Assembly: GCF_024813435.1 (NCBI RefSeq) | Contig: NZ_JANAEZ010000005.1 | Coordinates: forward strand, 344,632 to 408,631 | Length of the DNA stretch: 64,000 nucleotides | Reading direction: 5' to 3' | Origin: Cognataquiflexum gelatinilyticum | GTDB lineage: Bacteria > Bacteroidota > Bacteroidia > Cytophagales > Cyclobacteriaceae | In this document: positions 18,197-29,100 of the stretch, piece by piece | How the letters are laid out: each line of letters starts with the position of its first letter | Numbering within the stretch: position 1 is the stretch's first letter | Notes under the pieces: model-generated | What the model was told of the DNA's origin: nothing | The model's database searches: none | What the model saw: the letters and a program-made list of their open reading frames with translations, nothing else | Made by a program: the position numbers and the translations under genes

Positions 18197-20374
18197 TTAG
18201 TTGGCATGCTCTGAAATGAACTTGATTCTGTAGACCCTGATTTCCTCCTCAGCAAAGTCTTCTTCTTCAAGTTCTGCCAGCGCAGCTTTAATATTGTCAG
18301 ATTCTGCAGTCATGAAATACTCATGGAGCATGTCTTCCCTTTCCTCATCCATGATGTTTTCAATGTAATAGTTGATGTTCAGCTTGGTACCGCTGTAGAT
18401 AATCTGCTCTATTTCACCTATCAATTCTGACATGGAGAGATTCAGGTTTTCTGCAATTTCATCCAAATCTACTTTTCTGTCAACTTGTTGGATGATAGAA
18501 ATTTTGACTTTGGATCGGTTACCTGCTGTTTTGACTACTACATCAGACGCAGTAATGATATCATTTTCTTCAACATATGTTTCAATGAGTTTTAGAAAAG
18601 GAGCCCCAAATTTAGTTACTTTCCCCATTCCCACCCCATTGATCTGGGCAAGTTCTTCTTTGGTAGTAGGGTAAACTGTTGCCATCTCTTCTAAAGATGG
18701 ATCCTGGAAAATCACATATGGAGGAAGCCCTTTTGATTTGGCAACTTTTTTTCTTTCGGCTTTGAGAAGTTCAAACAACTTTTCATCATATGCTTTTCCT
18801 CCTGCTGCAACTTCCTCATTAGAATTGTCTGCCGGCACTTCATCAAAGTTAAAGTCTTTACTTAGAGTAATGGAATATGGGTCTTCTAAATAACTTTCAC
18901 CTTTTTCGGTAATCTTGATGATGCCATAGTTTTCAATGTCCTTATCAAGAAAACCAAGGATGAGGGCTTGTCTGACTACAGTTCTCCAAAGTTTTTCATC
19001 ATCTTCTTTTCCTTTGCCAAAGACCGAAATTTGATCATGGCCATAACTTGCGATATAATCATCTTTTTCACCTCTGATGACTTTGACAATGTGGGCAAGA
19101 TTAAACCTGTTATTGGTTTCTTTGACAGCAGAAATCGCGGATAGGAGGTAATCCATCCCTTCAAATTTTTCTTTTTGCTTTTTGCAGTTGTCACAATTAC
19201 CACAATCGTGGTCCATTGACTCTCCGAAATAATGCAAAAGCACACGTCTTCTGCACATGGTACTTTCAGCATAGGCAGCCATTTCCTCAAGAAGAATTTT
19301 GGCGTTTTCTCTTTCGGTGACAGGTTTGTCTTTATTGAACTTTTCTAGCTTGATGATATCGTCATACCTATAAAACATCAGGCAATGACCTTCCAGGCCA
19401 TCACGTCCCGCTCTTCCTGTCTCTTGGTAATAGCCTTCCAAGGATTTTGGAACATCATAGTGAATTACATACCGCACATCAGGCTTGTCAATTCCCATCC
19501 CAAAAGCAATTGTAGCAACAATGACATCGGTTTCTTCATTGAGGAAATCGTCCTGATTTTTAATTCGGACATGTTGGTCAAGTCCTGCATGATATGGAGC
19601 GGCATTGATACCATTTACCTTGAGCAGTTCAGCTATTTCCTCGACTTTTTTACGGCTGAGGCAATAGATGATTCCCGACTTTCCTTTTTGGGATTTGATG
19701 TATTTGATGATCTGCTTCTTGGTTTCATTTTTAACCTTTGGACGGACTTCATAATACAGGTTTGACCTGTTAAAGGAAGATTTGAAAATATCAGCCTCTT
19801 CCATCTGAAGATTCCTCTGTATGTCTACCTGAACTTTGGGAGTTGCGGTAGCTGTCAGTGCCACAATCGGAAGGTGGGAACCAACCTGTGCGATGATTGA
19901 TTTGATTTTTCTGTATTCCGGCCTAAAATCATGACCCCATTCAGAGATACAGTGGGCTTCATCTATGGCGACAAAACTCAACTTTGCTTCTTTGAGAAAA
20001 AGCATGTTTTCCTCTTTTGTCAAGGATTCGGGAGCCACATATAACAGTTTGGTTTTTCCTGAAAGGACTTCCTTTTTTACTTTGTTGGTCTCAGATTTAT
20101 TAAGGGTTGAATTGAGAAAATAGGCATTGACTCCAAATGCATTCAATTGGTCTACCTGGTTTTTCATCAATGCAATAAGGGGAGAAATGACGATGGCAGT
20201 TCCTTCACTGACAACGGCCGGAAACTGGTAACACAATGATTTTCCAGCTCCTGTGGGCATGATCACGAAGGTGTTTTTACCCTTCAATACGTTCTCCACA
20301 ATAGCTTCTTGGGTTCCTCTGAACTGGTTGAAACCGAAAATAAGTTTAAGTTTTTCTTTTGCGCTTTGATCCAC
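18197..20374 (-). CDS. recQ: ATP-dependent DNA helicase RecQ
   Basis: This 725-residue 3'-5' DNA helicase has Walker A MPTGAGKSLCYQFPA, the DEAHCISEWGHDFRPEY box, the SF2 C-terminal motif AFGMGIDKPDVRYVIHYD...QETGRAGRDG, the zinc-binding cysteines CRRR...CGNCDNC (about residues 370-400), an RQC winged helix and an HRDC domain (about 525-600). A further C-terminal domain of about 100 residues (SMSELIGEIEQIIYSGTKLNINYYI) is typical of Bacteroidetes RecQ. It heads the run recQ-purD-PSP1-gldH. Confidence 0.95.
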   Translation of the reverse strand: MDQSAKEKLKLIFGFNQFRGTQEAIVENVLKGKNTFVIMPTGAGKSLCYQFPAVVSEGTAIVISPLIALMKNQVDQLNAFGVNAYFLNSTLNKSETNKVKKEVLSGKTKLLYVAPESLTKEENMLFLKEAKLSFVAIDEAHCISEWGHDFRPEYRKIKSIIAQVGSHLPIVALTATATPKVQVDIQRNLQMEEADIFKSSFNRSNLYYEVRPKVKNETKKQIIKYIKSQKGKSGIIYCLSRKKVEEIAELLKVNGINAAPYHAGLDQHVRIKNQDDFLNEETDVIVATIAFGMGIDKPDVRYVIHYDVPKSLEGYYQETGRAGRDGLEGHCLMFYRYDDIIKLEKFNKDKPVTERENAKILLEEMAAYAESTMCRRRVLLHYFGESMDHDCGNCDNCKKQKEKFEGMDYLLSAISAVKETNNRFNLAHIVKVIRGEKDDYIASYGHDQISVFGKGKEDDEKLWRTVVRQALILGFLDKDIENYGIIKITEKGESYLEDPYSITLSKDFNFDEVPADNSNEEVAAGGKAYDEKLFELLKAERKKVAKSKGLPPYVIFQDPSLEEMATVYPTTKEELAQINGVGMGKVTKFGAPFLKLIETYVEENDIITASDVVVKTAGNRSKVKISIIQQVDRKVDLDEIAENLNLSMSELIGEIEQIIYSGTKLNINYYIENIMDEEREDMLHEYFMTAESDNIKAALAELEEEDFAEEEIRVYRIKFISEHAN

Positions 20375-21051
20375 AATTAATTGAAATTACCATGCTGCCA
20401 CAATTGGCCCACATTAAAATTTTGAAGGATTTCTTTTATACCTTTGTTACAAATCTAATGAATAACAACAGCAGTTTTGAAGTTAACAAAAAATATTAAA
20501 AGTTGTGCCATCAAATTCCTTCAAACAAAAGCAAATGCTGTTCAAAATCCCGGAAATTACATAAACGTTGAATTTGAGTCTTGGGAAGAGTTTGTTTTGA
20601 TTCCAATATGAGGCAGCTTCACCAAATTAAACAGGAAACTTGGCACTATTGCCGATAAATTTAAATCCAAGTTTAACCCAATTTGCCATTCAATGGTCCA
20701 ATTGAAGACAGAAAACACCTGATGTGTTTATATTCACAGGATTTGAAATCATGGCTGTTTTGGATGTTTCCAAAAGTTGATCTCCGTTCAAAATCAAATT
20801 AATTGGTTTTGAATGAAAGGTGAAGACCCGAAAAGCATAATTGATGAAATGAAAGATATTTTCAGGAATTTCTGTTGCCGATGTCTTGAAAATCAATCTC
20901 AAAGTCCATTCAGCGAGGTATTGCCATAATTGCGTTGTATCAAAAAAGGCAATTTAAAATTACATAACCGGTAGCGATGAATGTCGATAAAGTGGCCGGT
21001 TTTATCCATATTCATAAATTGAATTAAGAAGGAAAAGTATAATAAAAATTG
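20375..21051. other. Intergenic region between divergent recQ and manC
   Basis: About 680 bp without a convincing gene. Short minus-strand frames at 20690-21138 have no start context or recognisable product. No strong hairpin is seen. It should hold the recQ and manC promoters, but no clean TTTG/TAnnTTTG pair could be placed. Confidence 0.5.
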
Positions 21052-22125
21052 ATGGAAGACAGACCATACATTGTAATCATGGCCGGTGGAATCGGTTCCC
21101 GATTTTGGCCATACAGCAGAAACAATAGGCCCAAACAATTTTTGGATATACTTGGCACAGGCCGCACTCTATTGCAGATGACTTATGACAGGTTTGCAAG
21201 AATTTCTGACAAATCACATTTTTTTGTAGTCACCAATTCCAAATACGAAGATCTGGTAAAGGAACAACTTCCTGAAATCCCTGAAAATCAGATTTTGACT
21301 GAACCTTTAAGAAGAAATACTGCGACATGCATCGCATATGCGAGTTATAGGATTTTGAATAAAAATCCCCAGGCTAAAATAATTGTCACACCTGCTGACC
21401 ACCTTATTGTGCAGGAAGATAATTTTTTTAAAACGATGGAAATAGCAATTGCAGCTGCAGATATAGAAGACAGGTTGATCACACTCGGTATCAGGCCCAA
21501 CCGTCCTGAAACAGGATATGGCTATATCCAATATATCAGCAACCAAGGCAATCCGGTAAAAAAGGTTAAAACATTCACTGAGAAGCCCAATTCAAAATTG
21601 GCCAAGACCTTTATCGAAAGTGGGGATTTTGTGTGGAATTCCGGGATGTTTGTCTGGAAAGTTAGGAGCATTATCAGGGCATTTGAAAAATATATGCCTG
21701 ACGTTTCAGAGGTATTTGAAGAAGGTGGAGATCATTTTACCAGGGAAAGTGAAGAGGCATTTATCAAAAAAGCGTACTCCTTGGTAAAAAACATCTCCAT
21801 CGATTATGGCATCATGGAAAAAGCCGATGAAGTTTTTGTCGTCCTTGGTGATTTTGGATGGTCAGATTTAGGTTCTTGGTCAAGCCTTCATGAAGTGCAT
21901 GAAAAGGACAGTGAAAATAATGTCATAGAAGCGAATGCATTATTGTATGATACCAAAAACTGTTACATCAAAGTAAGTCCCCAAAAATTGGTTGTAGTCG
22001 AAGGTTTGGACAATTACTTGATCAATGAAACAGAAAATGTGTTGATCGTATGTAAGTTGGATGGTGATAAGAAGTTCAGAGAATTTGTCAATGCAGCCAA
22101 AGCAAAAGGGGAGGATTTTGTCTGA
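21052..22125 (+). CDS. manC: Mannose-1-phosphate guanylyltransferase
   Basis: This 357-residue nucleotidyltransferase makes GDP-mannose for glycoconjugates. It has the pyrophosphorylase signature VIMAGGIGSRFWPYSRNNRPKQF (residues 7-29), TPADHLI, FTEKPN, FVWNSGMFVW and FGWSDLGSWSSL. It lacks the C-terminal cupin isomerase domain of the longer bifunctional enzymes. ATG 21052 is preferred over the in-frame TTG just before it. Its stop overlaps the next ATG (TGATG), so the MazG-like protein is translationally coupled. Confidence 0.93.
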   Translation: MEDRPYIVIMAGGIGSRFWPYSRNNRPKQFLDILGTGRTLLQMTYDRFARISDKSHFFVVTNSKYEDLVKEQLPEIPENQILTEPLRRNTATCIAYASYRILNKNPQAKIIVTPADHLIVQEDNFFKTMEIAIAAADIEDRLITLGIRPNRPETGYGYIQYISNQGNPVKKVKTFTEKPNSKLAKTFIESGDFVWNSGMFVWKVRSIIRAFEKYMPDVSEVFEEGGDHFTRESEEAFIKKAYSLVKNISIDYGIMEKADEVFVVLGDFGWSDLGSWSSLHEVHEKDSENNVIEANALLYDTKNCYIKVSPQKLVVVEGLDNYLINETENVLIVCKLDGDKKFREFVNAAKAKGEDFV

Positions 22126-22463
22126 TGAAAAAGGAAGTCACGATATCAGAAGCCCAAGAGTTGGTGGATCATTGGATCAAAACTGTCGGTGTCCGCTATT
22201 TTAATGAATTGACCAATACTGCCATTCTGATGGAAGAGGTGGGCGAACTCGCACGAATCATGGCCCGCAAATATGGCGAGCAATCCTTTAAAGAATCGGA
22301 CAAGGATGTGAACATGGCTGATGAAATGGCTGATATTCTTTGGGTTTTGATTTGTTTGGCCAACCAAACAGGTGTAGATCTGACAGAAGCACTTCAAAAG
22401 AATTTTGATAAAAAAAATATCCGGGATAAGGATAGGCATAAAGAAAATAAGAAACTTCAATAA
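22125..22463 (+). CDS. MazG-like nucleotide pyrophosphohydrolase
   Basis: This 112-residue all-alpha NTP-PPase-like protein has the metal-binding EEVGELAR (EExxE-like) motif near residues 36-43 and DEMADILWV near 69-77, which fit the MazG-like superfamily. Such enzymes cleave pyrophosphate from (d)NTPs, often as house cleaning. It is coupled to the GDP-mannose gene by a 1-nt overlap. The substrate is not known. Confidence 0.88.
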   Translation: MKKEVTISEAQELVDHWIKTVGVRYFNELTNTAILMEEVGELARIMARKYGEQSFKESDKDVNMADEMADILWVLICLANQTGVDLTEALQKNFDKKNIRDKDRHKENKKLQ

Positions 22464-22649
22464 ACTTAATATCTTGAATGGTTTCCGGTTATTTTTAATC
22501 CAATTGACGGGAAAATATCTTATAATCAGTTTGGCCAATCAGAATGGATTTTTCTCATGAATCATTTTTTATGACATTTTCTGACAGCATTTAGGAATAC
22601 ACAGGAATTTCAAGGGTATTTTCTTAAACTTGTCTGTCCAAAAAATCCC

Positions 22650-24017
22650 ATGAAATACGTCATCGTAGATATAGAAACTACAGGAGGAAACCCAACACAA
22701 GGGGGAATCACGGAAATTGCCGCAATCCTTTATGACGGTGAGCGTGTAGTGGACAGATTTCATTCGCTGATCGATCCGGAAAGGATGATCCCTGGTTTTA
22801 TAACGGGATTGACTGGGATAGATAGTGATATGTTGGATGGGGCGCCTACCTTTTCTGAAATTGCTGAGGAGCTTTATGACTTTTTGAAAGGAAATGTATT
22901 TGTTGCTCACAATGTCAATTTCGATTATTCATTTATCCGTGAAGCCTTAAAGGTTACAGGTATCGAATACAATTCTCCAAAACTATGTACTGTCAGACTG
23001 AGTAGAAAAGCATTTCCCGGTTTTGGTTCTTATAGTTTGGGAAGGATTTGTGGTCAATTATCCATTTCCATCAAAGACCGCCACCGCGCGATGGGAGATG
23101 CGGAAGCAACGGTTGAGTTATTCGACAGGATTTTCAAGAACAGCCCTGACGTCATATTCCAGTCTTTGAAAAAATCGAATGGAGAAACCTTTTTGCCTCC
23201 TCATATTTCCCGAGAGCGGTTTTTGCAAATTCCTGAAAGTACAGGTATCTATTATTTTCATGACAAAAACGGACAGGTAATCTATGTCGGCAAAGCAAAC
23301 GACATCAGAAGCAGGTTCAAAGGCCATTTCTCCTCAAGTTCCAAAGACAAAATGCAACTGTCAAATGAAATCCATAACATCAGTTGGGAGCTTACAGGAA
23401 ATGAATTCTTGGCATTTTTGCTTGAGTATTTGGAAATCAAACGGTTATGGCCGAAATACAATAAAGCACTTAAATATAATTCCTGGAATTGGGGATTGTA
23501 TCGATATGAAGATGGACATGGATATGTGCGTTTTCAGATTGGGAAGAATTCCGGGAATTTAAAACCCCTCATTGAATTTGAAAGCCATTCTGAAGGCTGG
23601 AAATACCTCATGGATCATGTAGCAGTTTTTAACCTTTGTCCAAAACTGGCAGGTATCCAAAAGACTACCGGTGCTTGTTATGACTATCAAATCCAAAAAT
23701 GTCAAGGGGCATGTTGCCATCAAGAATCTCCCGAAGTTTATAACAAAAAGGCAAATGATTTTTTGACTTCCATCACAGGGCAGGAGGGTGCGGTGATAAT
23801 CAAAGAAAAAGGTATGCATCCCAATGAAACGGCTTTTCTTTATTTTGAAAAAGGGGTTTTTTCTGCCTATGGATTTTTGGATAAAGAAGACAGTTATTCG
23901 GATGAATTTGAAATTCTTGGAAGTCTAAAAAAAGTCAAACACTTGCCCGAAACCAAATACATCCTACGCTCTTTTTTTCCAAAACTTTCCCTCAATCAAA
24001 TCTTAGTGGTAAAATAG
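22650..24017 (+). CDS. DnaQ-like 3'-5' exonuclease fused to GIY-YIG nuclease
   Basis: This 455-residue protein joins two nuclease domains. Residues 1-165 are a DEDDh exonuclease: Exo I IVDIETTGGNP (Asp7, Glu9), Exo II HNVNFDYSFIREA and Exo III HRAMGDAEATVELF. Residues about 195-275 are a UvrC/Cho-like GIY-YIG domain (STGIYYFHDKNGQVIYVGKANDIRSRFKGH). The remaining C-terminal part has a Cys cluster (CYDYQIQKCQGACC) like the region after GIY-YIG in UvrC. The architecture suggests incision and trimming in DNA repair. Convergent with the GH30 gene, 7 nt apart. Confidence 0.9.
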   Translation: MKYVIVDIETTGGNPTQGGITEIAAILYDGERVVDRFHSLIDPERMIPGFITGLTGIDSDMLDGAPTFSEIAEELYDFLKGNVFVAHNVNFDYSFIREALKVTGIEYNSPKLCTVRLSRKAFPGFGSYSLGRICGQLSISIKDRHRAMGDAEATVELFDRIFKNSPDVIFQSLKKSNGETFLPPHISRERFLQIPESTGIYYFHDKNGQVIYVGKANDIRSRFKGHFSSSSKDKMQLSNEIHNISWELTGNEFLAFLLEYLEIKRLWPKYNKALKYNSWNWGLYRYEDGHGYVRFQIGKNSGNLKPLIEFESHSEGWKYLMDHVAVFNLCPKLAGIQKTTGACYDYQIQKCQGACCHQESPEVYNKKANDFLTSITGQEGAVIIKEKGMHPNETAFLYFEKGVFSAYGFLDKEDSYSDEFEILGSLKKVKHLPETKYILRSFFPKLSLNQILVVK

Positions 24018-24024
24018 CTGATGA

Positions 24025-25407
24025 TCACAACAGCAAGGTGGCTACAGCACCTGCTTCCAATGCAATATCTCCCGACCATTCTTTGTTTTGTACCGAAAAG
24101 ATTTTGAATTCTTTGGATTCATTCAATATGAGTAAAACCAAACGACCATCGGGTCTTTTGAATGCTACATTAGGCAATCCTTCAGGTTCATTGCTGTCTA
24201 TCCTGATGGATCCCGGCAACACATATTTGGATGCATGTGCGATAACATAGTAAGCAGGATTCCGCAAAACTTTATCAATTTTAATGGTGATGGCACCCAA
24301 ACATTGGTCACATCCACCCCTGTCAGTATGGGGTTTGAGGTCGGGGGCGGAACTGAGATTCCATTCCAATACTGTTTTGGCCCAGTTTCTTGATGCACCT
24401 ATTGTCAAGTTTTTAGTATGCCAAGCGAGGTCGCCTGGCAAATTTCCCGGTGCTCCAACCCATTGTTCGGTGAAATACAGGTTTTTGTCCGGATGAGCTT
24501 TATGAACTTCTGATAGGGCTTCTATTTTTCCGCCATAAAGGTGAAATGCTGAACCATCGATGTATTTCTTTGCCTCTGGATCATCCAATATGCTGATGGG
24601 ATAATCAGGTCTGTCTGCATTGTGGTCATAGATGAGGATTTTGGTTTTGATTTGATTTTCTTCAAATTTTGGACCTAGATAAAACTTTATAAAATCCCGT
24701 TGTTCCCCGGCAAGCATAAGCAGACTTGGGTTGTTTCCGGGATGTAGCGGTTCATTTTGGATAGTAAGTGCGTCAATTACAAACCCTTCTTCAGCCATTT
24801 GTTGGATGTATTTGACAAGATAAAGGGCATACCTATCATAATATTCCGGAAGTAGTTTTCCTCCTCTTGTATCTTTGTTGTCCTTCATCCAAGACGGTGG
24901 AGACCAAGGTGAGGCCATCAACTTGATGTTGGGATTGATGGTAAATATTTCTTTCAAGACAGGTATGACATCATTCCTATCCGGGCCTAGGTCAAAGTTT
25001 ACCAAAAGGGTATCTTTTTCACCTTCTTCTATATCATGATAAGAAAATGGATATTGATTCAAGTCAGAAGAAGCAACAGAAAGCCTGAGATAACTCACTC
25101 CAATGCTGTTTTCTCCTTTTCCAAAAAGTTCTTGTAAAATTTCATTTCTTGGTTCCGGCCTCATACCCAAAAGATGTATGGCACTTCCCTGTGAAAGTGT
25201 AAAACCAAAGCCATCCATTACTTGATAGGTAACCGATTCGTCCAAACGGATGACCACATCCTGAGGTGCTGATTTTGAAAATAGGACTGAAGGTTGCTTT
25301 TCAAACAAGACCCCCTTTTTTGGATCGGTCAACAGAAATTCAGCTTCAATCTTTGGTTGGTTACAGCTGATTAAAAACAAGAGAATGAAATATGGAAAAT
25401 GCTTCAT
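24025..25407 (-). CDS. Glycoside hydrolase family 30 lipoprotein
   Basis: This 460-residue protein has lipobox LISC (Cys15) and a GH30 glucosylceramidase-like (beta/alpha)8 barrel. Landmarks are DGFGFTLSQGSA (65-76), the acid/base Glu219 in TIQNEP and the nucleophile Glu314 in YFTEQWVG, followed by the C-terminal beta domain. Family members cleave beta-1,6- or beta-1,3-glucans, glucosylceramide or xylans. As a lipoprotein it acts at the envelope. It stands alone, without a SusCD pair beside it, so the substrate is open. Confidence 0.9.
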   Translation of the reverse strand: MKHFPYFILLFLISCNQPKIEAEFLLTDPKKGVLFEKQPSVLFSKSAPQDVVIRLDESVTYQVMDGFGFTLSQGSAIHLLGMRPEPRNEILQELFGKGENSIGVSYLRLSVASSDLNQYPFSYHDIEEGEKDTLLVNFDLGPDRNDVIPVLKEIFTINPNIKLMASPWSPPSWMKDNKDTRGGKLLPEYYDRYALYLVKYIQQMAEEGFVIDALTIQNEPLHPGNNPSLLMLAGEQRDFIKFYLGPKFEENQIKTKILIYDHNADRPDYPISILDDPEAKKYIDGSAFHLYGGKIEALSEVHKAHPDKNLYFTEQWVGAPGNLPGDLAWHTKNLTIGASRNWAKTVLEWNLSSAPDLKPHTDRGGCDQCLGAITIKIDKVLRNPAYYVIAHASKYVLPGSIRIDSNEPEGLPNVAFKRPDGRLVLLILNESKEFKIFSVQNKEWSGDIALEAGAVATLLL

Positions 25408-25425
25408 GGATGGGTTTAAATAAGA

Positions 25426-25458
25426 AAGCCGTGGAATTTACAGGAAATTCCACGGCTT
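25426..25458 (-). terminator. Terminator after the small secreted protein gene
   Basis: A perfect 14-bp stem (AAGCCGTGGAATTT with its complement, 5-nt loop) lies about 50 nt after the stop of the 25507-25911 gene. On the minus strand it is followed by CTTATTT. It also lies just upstream of the GH30 start, so it insulates that gene. Confidence 0.75.
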
Positions 25459-25506
25459 AGAAAATGATTGCTATTCCTTTTTATAAAATAATAAATCCTA
25501 TTCTGA

Positions 25507-25911
25507 TCAGAATAGTAAAGAGGCCAAACCTAATTTGCTTTTGAATGGTTTGATCAATCCATTGATTTTTTTTGTATACTTTCCTAAAAGGTCATTTCCT
25601 AAAAGACTTGTCAAAAACTTTTGTCTTTCACCACCTAAGTTATTCAGAAGACCCTTTTTGGCATCGTCTGAACCGCTTCCACCTAGGATTTTGAAAATCT
25701 CTCCTGCAAAGGTTTTGTTATTAGCCTTTAATTTGGATGTTTGATCAGCTGAAAGGCCTAATCCTTCCACACTATCCAATGCTCCTAATAATTGCTTTTG
25801 AAGGTCTGCAGTGGGAATTTCTGCTTTTGGTACTTTTAATGCCTGTGCTTCTGCCTTATAAGTGAATAAGGCCATGATTAAAATGGCGAAAAGAAAGGTT
25901 GATTTTTTCAT
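25507..25911 (-). CDS. Small secreted hypothetical protein
   Basis: This is a 134-residue protein with a clear Sec signal (MKKSTFLFAILIMALFTYKAEAQA, cleavage near 23). The mature part is helical and basic (LKANNKTFAGEIFKILGG, GERQKFLTSLLGNDLLGKYTKKINGLIKPF). No known domain is recognised. It has its own terminator and sits upstream of the GH30 gene on the same strand. A periplasmic or secreted role is inferred from the signal peptide only. Confidence 0.75.
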   Translation of the reverse strand: MKKSTFLFAILIMALFTYKAEAQALKVPKAEIPTADLQKQLLGALDSVEGLGLSADQTSKLKANNKTFAGEIFKILGGSGSDDAKKGLLNNLGGERQKFLTSLLGNDLLGKYTKKINGLIKPFKSKLGLASLLF

Positions 25912-26136
25912 AATGGTTTTTTCTTTAAAGTTAAAAATATTGAAATTATTTGTTGGGTATTTGGGTAAAATTTTAACTTTTTGAATTGTTTCTATCAGTA
26001 TTCTGCAATGGGATCCGGTATTTAGGATAATTTCATTGGTTATTTTCCTTTTTGATCCAATTTTTTTTAATCACAAGGGATTCCTCATTTTTGTAAATTG
26101 ATCTTGTAGGACTTAACGAAATTAAGAGCAAGATTT

Positions 26137-29100
26137 TTAATTCTTTTTTTGAGGCCTTGCATATCGGATTGGGGCTTTTGGCTCAGGCTTCAATTCTACA
26201 CCTTGGGTCTCCAATAGTCTTAATGTTTCTTTAACAGCCCTTTCCAATTGTGGATCTTTACCGTTAATGACCTCTTTTGGAGTTTGTTCAACAGAAATGT
26301 CAGGCGAAATTCCCACGCCTTCTACTGCCCATTCACCATTGACATCAAAGAAACCTCCCCTAGGTGCCACCATTCTTCCACCATCTATGAATGGCGGTGT
26401 GTCCCATGTACCAACTAATCCGCCCCAGGTTTTGGTACCGATAAGCGGACCTATTTCCATTTTGTGAAATAAGTAGGGGAGGAGGTCTCCGCCTGAACCG
26501 GCCCTTTCATTGATCAGCATCACTTTTGGTCCCCAAATTCCTGCCATTGGCGTGGTAAATGGCCTTCGGTCACCGGCACGGCTATTGAAATAGCCGTGGA
26601 GTTCGCGTGCCATAATGTCTACCATGTAATCAGCAGCGGAACCACCGCCATTGTTCCTTTCATCAATTACAGCTCCTTTTTTATCCTGTTGGGAAAAATA
26701 GTAGCGGTTAAAATAAGTGTAGCCGGGATTGCCGGTATTTGGAATGTAGACATAGGCTAATTTACCTCTGGACAATTCATTTACTTTTCTCCTGTTGCTT
26801 TCTACCCAATCCATCATCCTCAATTGGTTTTCATTTTCTACGGGAACGACGGTAATCAATCGTGAACCTTCGCTGTCCGGTTTACTGTTTACCCTGATTT
26901 TTATCTGCCTTCCTCCAGTACCTTCAAAATATTTGTACAGGTTTTCTGAGGCTTCTATTTCTTGTCCATTAACCTCAAGGATATAGTCTCCTACCTTGAC
27001 ATCTATGCCCGGTATGGCTAATGGCGCCTTGAGGTTAGGATTCCAGCTTTCAGCATTGTAGATTTTGGAGATTCTGTATCTTCCCTGGTTAACCTCATAG
27101 TCTGCACCCAATAAACCGATATTGACCGACTTGACATCAGGAAAATCTCCGCCTGAAGTATAGCTGTGTCCGACCGCTACCTCTCCGCCAAGTATGTCAA
27201 TGATATAATTCAAATCACTTCTGTGCCTGACATGCGACACCCAAGGCTTATACCAACTGAAAATGTCATCCCAAGGTGCTCCGTGTACATTATCCACATA
27301 AAGGAAATCACGTTGGTACCTCCATCCTTCTTTAAAAATCTGTTCCCATTCTTGTTTAGGGTTGATTTTGATTTTGAAATTTGCAAGGGCTTTCAGGTTA
27401 CCGTCTCCTGCTTTTTTTGGGCCTCCGTTGGTTTCAACGATTCCCCAATTGCCATTTGCCTGATAGAGTAATGTTTTCCTATCATTTGAAACCGTCGCAA
27501 AGCTGATTCCAGATAGGTATTGTTCAGTTTTTCTTTCTTTGAAATTGTACCTGTGCAGCAATACTCCCGGTTGGTTAGGTAAAGATTCTGTATAGAACAA
27601 ATAGTTTTCAGGTCCTCCGACCAAACCTATATAATCTCTTGCAGGGACATCCACCGCAATGATCCTTTTCCATATACCTTCCTCATCAATTGTCACAAGT
27701 TTGGTATCGGTCTTATTTTCGCCTTCTTTTTTCTCTGTTTCCTTCTGCTTTTCTTCGTCACTTTGAGGTAAGAAAGGGGACTTCCCGTTTTTATTCAAAA
27801 CAGCCACATACAAGCTTCTGGTAATTGGTCTTTCGTAAGAGCTCATGTCCAACCAACCTGAATTCAATCCAAAATTGGTACTGGCTAAGAAGTAAAGGTA
27901 TTCAGAATTGACATCCCAAACAGGACTAATTGCATCTGCCAATCCATCCGTCACCTGTATTTTTTTGCCGGTTTCGATTTGATGAACAAATATGGCTTTG
28001 AACTGATTGTCCAAAAGTCTTGCGTAAGCGACCCATTTGGAATCCGGTGACCATACAGGATTCAAACTTCTGTTTGGGTGTGCAAAACGTTCTGTGTCAG
28101 CAATTTTGGCAGTTCCACTAGCCACATTGACTATCCATAGGTTGTAATCTGTATCGGTGAAAGCAATATGCTTTCCATCAGGTGCCCAATCGGGTTTGAA
28201 GTAAAAGGATTTGTTGGGAAGGGAGATAGTTTTTGGTTTGGTAAGTCCTTCTTGGTCTCCAATCATGAGTTGGTATTCTCCTGAGGCATCTGAAAACCAA
28301 GCAATCTGCTGACCGTCAGGAGACCAAATCGGCGACCTGTCTGCGATGCCGGAGGTATTGGTCAGGTTACGTGCATCTCCATTTTCCTTTGGAACTGTGA
28401 TGATTTCTCCCCTGAATTCAAAAAGCGCTCTTTGCCCTGTAGGAGACAAAGAAGCATTTGTCAGGCTTCTTCCATTTACATCTTGCCATCTTTCTCTTGC
28501 CCAATGGAAATCTCCGTTGATATTTATTGTCAACTGATTGGTAACTCCTGTGGCAGGATCCAGAATATGGAGGTAGCCTCCTTGTTCATAAACTACCTCA
28601 GATCCATTGGAATCAAGGTTTTTGATGTCAAAATCTGTATGGAAAGTTTCTTGCTTCAATGTTTCTGACTTTGGGTCAAATGACCAGATATTGCCTGCAT
28701 AATCCCTTTCAGAAAGAAAAAATACCCGATCCCCATGCCATATGGGTTGGGTATGCCGCTCGTTGTCTGTTTGTAAAGTCATTTTTAAGGAGTGGTTTTT
28801 CATATCCACAATCCAAATTGGTTTAGCCTGCCCTCCACGGTAATTCCTCCATTCGGGATCCCAAAAAGCGATTTGCTGATAGGCTATGGATTTTCCATCT
28901 GGAGAAATTCTTCCATTTACTGCTCTTGGAATATCCAATGGTTCTTCCATTCCACCTTCCTTGGCAACTTGGAAAAATTTAGATTCCTTGGTAGGAACTC
29001 CCATTCTTGCAGAAGTGAAAAGTACATGTTTGCCATCAGGTGTCCAACCTGTAACCAAATCAGCTCCGGGATGCCACGTAAGCCGCAGGGGTTCTCCACC

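Noticed and set aside
20690..21138. Minus-strand reading frames between recQ and manC
   Set aside because: Two short frames with no recognisable domain; one overlaps the start of the manC coding region and the other lies before its likely promoter.
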